Source of the DNA: an uncultured Bacteroidales bacterium
Lineage (GTDB): Bacteria > Bacteroidota > Bacteroidia > Bacteroidales > UBA932
Length of the DNA: 7,434 nucleotides
NCBI GenBank assembly: GCA_946405645.1
Contig: CAMJHW010000065.1
Span: 1-7,434, forward strand
Direction of reading: 5' to 3'
This document shows positions 6,774 to 7,434 of the stretch, piece after piece. The notes beneath the pieces were generated by a model that saw nothing but the letters and a program-made list of their open reading frames with translations, did not search any database and had not been told where the DNA came from. The translations under genes were made by a program, and so were the position numbers. Position 1 is the first letter of the stretch. The number at the start of each line of letters is the position of its first letter.

Positions 6774-7434
6774 ATGAAACAAACAATCTTGAAACTGGCA
6801 AAGGCAGCTTGCGCAGCCCTTGCTATGGTTTTGGTGTCCGGAAGCCTCGCTTTCGCCCAGAACCGGTCGATTTCTGGTACAGTCGTTGACGGAGCCGGTG
6901 TTCCCATTATCGGCGCTACCGTCATGGTGGTTGGCAACAACTCCATCGGAGCTGTCACCAACGCCGACGGTGCGTTCACCCTCTCCGTTCCGGCTGGTGC
7001 CAACATTGCCGTTTCCTGTATCGGCTATGCCACCCAGACTGTTGCCGTAGGCAATCAGACTGTGTTCAGCTTCATCCTCGAAGAGGACACCGAGTTCCTT
7101 GAGGAGACCGTCGTCATCGGTTACGGTGTGCAGCGCAAGAGCGACCTCACCGGTTCCGTTGCTTCCGTCAGCGAGGCCGATTTCACCAACCGTTCCACTT
7201 CTGATGCTGCAGCCGCCCTCATGGGTAAGGCCGCCGGTATCCAGATCCTCACCTCTTCCGGTGCTCCTGGTGCTGGTTCGTCGATCCGCGTCCGCGGTTA
7301 CTCCTCGAACTCCGGCAACATCGGACCCCTCCTCATCGTCGACGGTCTGAAGGTCGATAACATCCAGTACCTCGATCCTGAAATGATCGAGTCCATGGAG
7401 ATCCTGAAGGACGCCGCCTCCGCCGCCATCTACG
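6774..7434 (+). CDS. SusC/RagA-family TonB-dependent outer-membrane transporter, N-terminal part
   Basis: The first 220 codons are present and the gene runs off the right edge. The family consists of 22-strand outer-membrane barrels of about 1000 residues that import glycans or peptides with a SusD-like lipoprotein, powered by TonB. Residues 1-28 form a Sec signal peptide (Lys-rich start, hydrophobic core, cleavage after AFA). Residues 33-102 are the CarboxypepD_reg-like domain (ISGTVVD, GATV, TNADGAF, CIGYAT). The SusC signature VVIGYGVQRKSDLTGSV spans 113-129. The plug domain follows, with GKAAGIQI (151-158), IRVRGYSS (171-178), LLIVDG (186-191) and IESMEILKDAASAAIY (205-220). The ATG is the only start that gives an intact signal peptide. 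The sequence before it is A/T-rich without a Shine-Dalgarno motif, usual for this phylum. Strong preference for C-ending codons (GTC, ACC, GCC) suggests high expression. The substrate cannot be told from this part. Confidence 0.92.
   Translation, partial: MKQTILKLAKAACAALAMVLVSGSLAFAQNRSISGTVVDGAGVPIIGATVMVVGNNSIGAVTNADGAFTLSVPAGANIAVSCIGYATQTVAVGNQTVFSFILEEDTEFLEETVVIGYGVQRKSDLTGSVASVSEADFTNRSTSDAAAALMGKAAGIQILTSSGAPGAGSSIRVRGYSSNSGNIGPLLIVDGLKVDNIQYLDPEMIESMEILKDAASAAIY

Noticed and set aside
6592..7006. Leftward open frames (69 and 104 codons) across the SusC-like start
   Set aside because: They oppose the signal peptide and CarboxypepD_reg-like domain of a clearly real gene and show no domain of their own.
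6820..7350. Plus-strand frames of 76 and 83 codons inside the SusC-like gene
   Set aside because: They are out-of-frame shadows rich in Ser, Pro and Arg, produced by the C-rich codons of the SusC-like gene.

Overview
The window looks like a chromosomal segment from a member of the Bacteroidota, most likely the order Bacteroidales. Three things point there. A gene at the right edge encodes the N-terminus of a SusC/RagA-type TonB-dependent outer-membrane protein. A TAnnTTTG-type promoter box sits directly before addB. Start codons are preceded by A/T-rich sequence without a Shine-Dalgarno motif. The genes are moderately GC-rich with many C- or G-ending codons, while the gaps between them are clearly A/T-rich. 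The genus cannot be fixed from this alone.

Layout, left to right. Positions 1-95 hold what may be the last 30 or so codons of a rightward gene. Positions 96-505 contain no confident gene, but include a convincing intrinsic terminator (225-261) for leftward transcription. Between it and the addA stop lies an open leftward stretch that may be a very small gene or a remnant. Positions 506-6462 hold a two-gene leftward operon, addB then addA, whose genes overlap by four bases (ATGA). Positions 6463-6773 are a divergent intergenic region with the addB promoter on the left and the leader of the SusC-like gene on the right. That leader has two abutting hairpins, the second followed by five T. From 6774 to the right edge runs the first 220 codons of the SusC-like gene.

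AddA (UvrD/Rep-type helicase with a C-terminal RecB-like nuclease) and AddB (inactivated helicase fold with a C-terminal iron-sulfur nuclease) should form one helicase-nuclease that processes double-strand DNA ends for RecA-dependent recombination. Every catalytic motif I looked for is intact in both, including the four cysteines of the AddB iron-sulfur cluster. AddB lacks the N-terminal Walker A segment present in Bacillus AddB, so AddA would be the only motor. The SusC-like gene is unrelated and probably opens a nutrient-uptake locus that continues beyond the window.

I found no clearly new biological system. The items most worth a second look are the nearly leaderless addB promoter, the double hairpin before the SusC-like gene, the paired 13-bp repeats in the divergent region, and the open stretch in frame after the addA stop codon.
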